Positions 14,597-15,848 of a DNA stretch of 15,848 nucleotides are shown piece after piece. The position numbers and the translations under genes were made by a program. The stretch covers positions 1 to 15,848 of the forward strand of contig JADZBY010000414.1 of assembly GCA_020851855.1 (NCBI GenBank), given 5' to 3'. The notes beneath the pieces are model-generated. The model was given only the letters and a program-made list of their open reading frames with translations. It did no database searches and was not told the DNA's origin. Within the stretch, counting starts at the first letter, position 1. Each line of letters opens with the position of its first letter. The DNA is from Anaerolineae bacterium (GTDB lineage Bacteria > Chloroflexota > Anaerolineae > Aggregatilineales > UBA2796).

Positions 14597-14602
14597 TATA
14601 GT
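14597..14602 (+). promoter_or_regulatory. Candidate -10 element for the legB-like gene
   Basis: TATAGT lies 26 nt before the ATG at 14629, leaving a leader of about 20 nt. No convincing -35 hexamer is seen and the ribosome site is weak, so this is tentative. Confidence 0.3.
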
Positions 14603-14628
14603 CTGCGCGTCAAGCGGACGCTCAACGG

Positions 14629-15636
14629 ATGGCGGTGCACGTGGCAGGCGAAAAGGTTCTGGTCACCGGGGCGGGTGGATTCATCGGCAGCCATCTGGTC
14701 GAGTTTCTGGTGCAGCAAGGCCACGCCGTGCGGGCCATGACGCGCTACACGTCCGGCGACCGGCGCGGCAACCTCGCCCAGCTTCCGTCCGACGTGATGA
14801 AACAGGTCGAGATGTACCCGGCGGACGTGCGCGATGCGGACGCGGTGCGGCAGGCGCTTGGCGGTGTGGATGCCGTCTTTCATCTCGCCGCCATCATCTC
14901 GATCCCCTATTCCTACCGCCATCCCGAAGAAACCGTCGCGGTGAACGTCACCGGCACGCTGAACGTGCTGCAGGCCATGCGCGCGCTCGGCACGCGGCGC
15001 GGCGTGATTGTGTCCACCAGCGAGGTGTACGGCAGCGCGCAGTACGTGCCCATCGACGAGAAACATCCGCTCCAGCCGCAGTCGCCGTATTCGGCCAGCA
15101 AGATCGGCGCGGAGTCGCTCAGCGTCAGCTTTCAGCGCAGCTTCGGCCTGCCCGTCGTCGTGGTGCGCCCGTTCAACACCTACGGCCCCCGGCAGAGCGC
15201 GCGCGCCGTCATCCCGACCATCATCGCCCAGGCCTTAACGCGCAACGTGATCGAGCTTGGCGCGGTGCACACCTACCGCGATTACACCTACGCCAGCGAC
15301 ACGGCGCGCGGGCTGTATCTGGCGGCTTATGGTCCAGGCAGCGAGGCGGCGCTCGGCCAGATCGTCAACCTGGGCACGGGCGAATCGAACACCATCGCCA
15401 GCATCGCCCAGCGCATCATCGCCCGCGTGGGCCGTCCGCTGAAGATTGCCGCTAACCGCGCGGATCGGATGCGCCCTGACGCCAGCGAGGTGCTGCGCCT
15501 GCAATCCGACAACCGCTTGGCGAACGAGCTATTCGGCTGGACGCCCGAAGTGAGCCTTGACGAGGGCCTGGACCGCACCATCGCCTGGGTGCGCGATCAC
15601 CTGAGCCTGTTCGAGCCGGAGAGTTATACGGTGTGA
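14629..15636 (+). CDS. Extended SDR sugar-nucleotide 4,6-dehydratase, LegB-like
   Basis: This 335-residue NAD-dependent epimerase/dehydratase family protein has the Rossmann motif TGAGGFIG (13-20), STSEVYGSAQYVPIDEKHPLQ (129-149), YSASK (Y154, K158) and RPFNTYGPRQSARAVIPT (180-197). The SEVYG segment, the DEKHPLQPQSPYSASKIGAE stretch and the PRQSARAVIP run are like those of LegB, the dehydratase that begins nucleotide-activated legionaminic-acid synthesis. GDP-mannose and dTDP-glucose dehydratases are more distant alternatives. The ATG has only a weak upstream ribosome site, and a GTG at 14635 is possible. The stop overlaps the next start by 4 nt (GTGA). With a nucleotidyltransferase following, a surface-sugar or nonulosonic-acid pathway is likely. 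I leave the symbol blank because substrate specificity cannot be read directly. Confidence 0.85.
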   Translation: MAVHVAGEKVLVTGAGGFIGSHLVEFLVQQGHAVRAMTRYTSGDRRGNLAQLPSDVMKQVEMYPADVRDADAVRQALGGVDAVFHLAAIISIPYSYRHPEETVAVNVTGTLNVLQAMRALGTRRGVIVSTSEVYGSAQYVPIDEKHPLQPQSPYSASKIGAESLSVSFQRSFGLPVVVVRPFNTYGPRQSARAVIPTIIAQALTRNVIELGAVHTYRDYTYASDTARGLYLAAYGPGSEAALGQIVNLGTGESNTIASIAQRIIARVGRPLKIAANRADRMRPDASEVLRLQSDNRLANELFGWTPEVSLDEGLDRTIAWVRDHLSLFEPESYTV

Positions 15637-15848
15637 GCACCCCGAACGCCGACGGCCCGGCAACAGACGCCGAACGGCCCCCGCAGGCGGTATTGATGTG
15701 CGGCGGGTTGGGAACGCGTCTGCGCCCGTGGTCCTACGTCATCCCCAAGCCGATGTTCCCCATTGGCGAGAGCCCGATCCTGGAGCTTCTGCTGGAACGC
15801 TTGCGGCTGCACGGCATCCGTGAGGTATTCCTGTCGCTGGGCTACAAG
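15633..15848 (+). CDS. Sugar-phosphate nucleotidyltransferase, N-terminal part (3' end outside window)
   Basis: A GTG at 15633 inside the stop of the previous gene opens a frame that runs to the window edge (72 codons). After a polar lead of about 18 residues comes AVLMCGGLGTRLRPWSYVIPKPMFPIGESPILELLLERL, the nucleotide-binding signature GGxGTRLRP...PKPM of NTP_transferase enzymes, then VFLSLGYK. Such enzymes couple NTP with a hexose or hexosamine 1-phosphate. The GTGA overlap implies translational coupling with the LegB-like gene, and in legionaminic-acid clusters a GlcN-1-P guanylyltransferase is often near. The choice among GDP, UDP and dTDP donors cannot be made from this fragment. Confidence 0.85.
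   Translation, partial: MSTPNADGPATDAERPPQAVLMCGGLGTRLRPWSYVIPKPMFPIGESPILELLLERLRLHGIREVFLSLGYK

Overview
The window reads as a stretch of high-GC bacterial chromosome, most likely a Chloroflexota (Anaerolineae-like) genome. This is inferred from style, not from a marker gene search. The clues are the Thr-Pro-Ala 'TPTATRTPT' linkers joined to an SH3b domain in an exported protein, a MinD-like ATPase next to a membrane-anchored Ser/Thr kinase, and dispersed 'ccctctcc...ggagaggg' and 'cgtagggac / ggacaacg' palindromes after genes.

Region 1 (1-5477, + strand) is a sugar-acid catabolic operon that I read as D-apiose/D-apionate degradation. It holds the C-terminal half of a D-apionate lactonase (ApnL), a RuBisCO-like protein of the OiaX/OiaT group, a small Dabb-domain protein, an LsrF-like class I aldolase/thiolase, an SDR dehydrogenase resembling the SDR half of rhamnulose-phosphate aldolase/dehydrogenase fusions, and a DUF1537-family kinase (OiaK). 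Stops and starts overlap or lie within about 35 nt, except for one 74-nt gap before the SDR that holds a strong terminator-like hairpin. In the known pathway ApnL opens the lactone, an oxidoisomerase (not seen here) gives 3-oxo-isoapionate, OiaK phosphorylates it, and the RuBisCO-like protein decarboxylates or hydrolyses the product. The LsrF-like, SDR and Dabb genes are the unexplained part and may handle the product of the RuBisCO-like protein.

Region 2 (5478-8497, mostly - strand) begins with a palindromic repeat between convergent genes. It then holds a secreted CocE/S15-type serine hydrolase, a hicB-hicA toxin-antitoxin pair in antitoxin-first order, a repeat-rich spacer, and a two-helix membrane miniprotein.

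Region 3 (8605-11670, - strand) reads, in transcription order, MinD/ParA-like ATPase, Hanks-type kinase with one transmembrane helix, a winged-helix-like protein with two copies of a short motif, and then the RNase P RNA gene (rnpB) with a recognisable promoter of its own. The three proteins may form one signalling unit.

Region 4 (11671-15848, + strand) starts with a 450-nt spacer without a convincing gene. It continues with a large exported binding protein (periplasmic-binding domain, SH3b, CARDB, unknown C-terminal domain), a palindrome-rich intergenic segment, an extended SDR close to LegB sugar 4,6-dehydratases, and, overlapping its stop by 4 nt, the first 72 codons of a sugar nucleotidyltransferase. 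The last two look like the start of a nonulosonic-acid or other surface-sugar cluster that continues outside the window.
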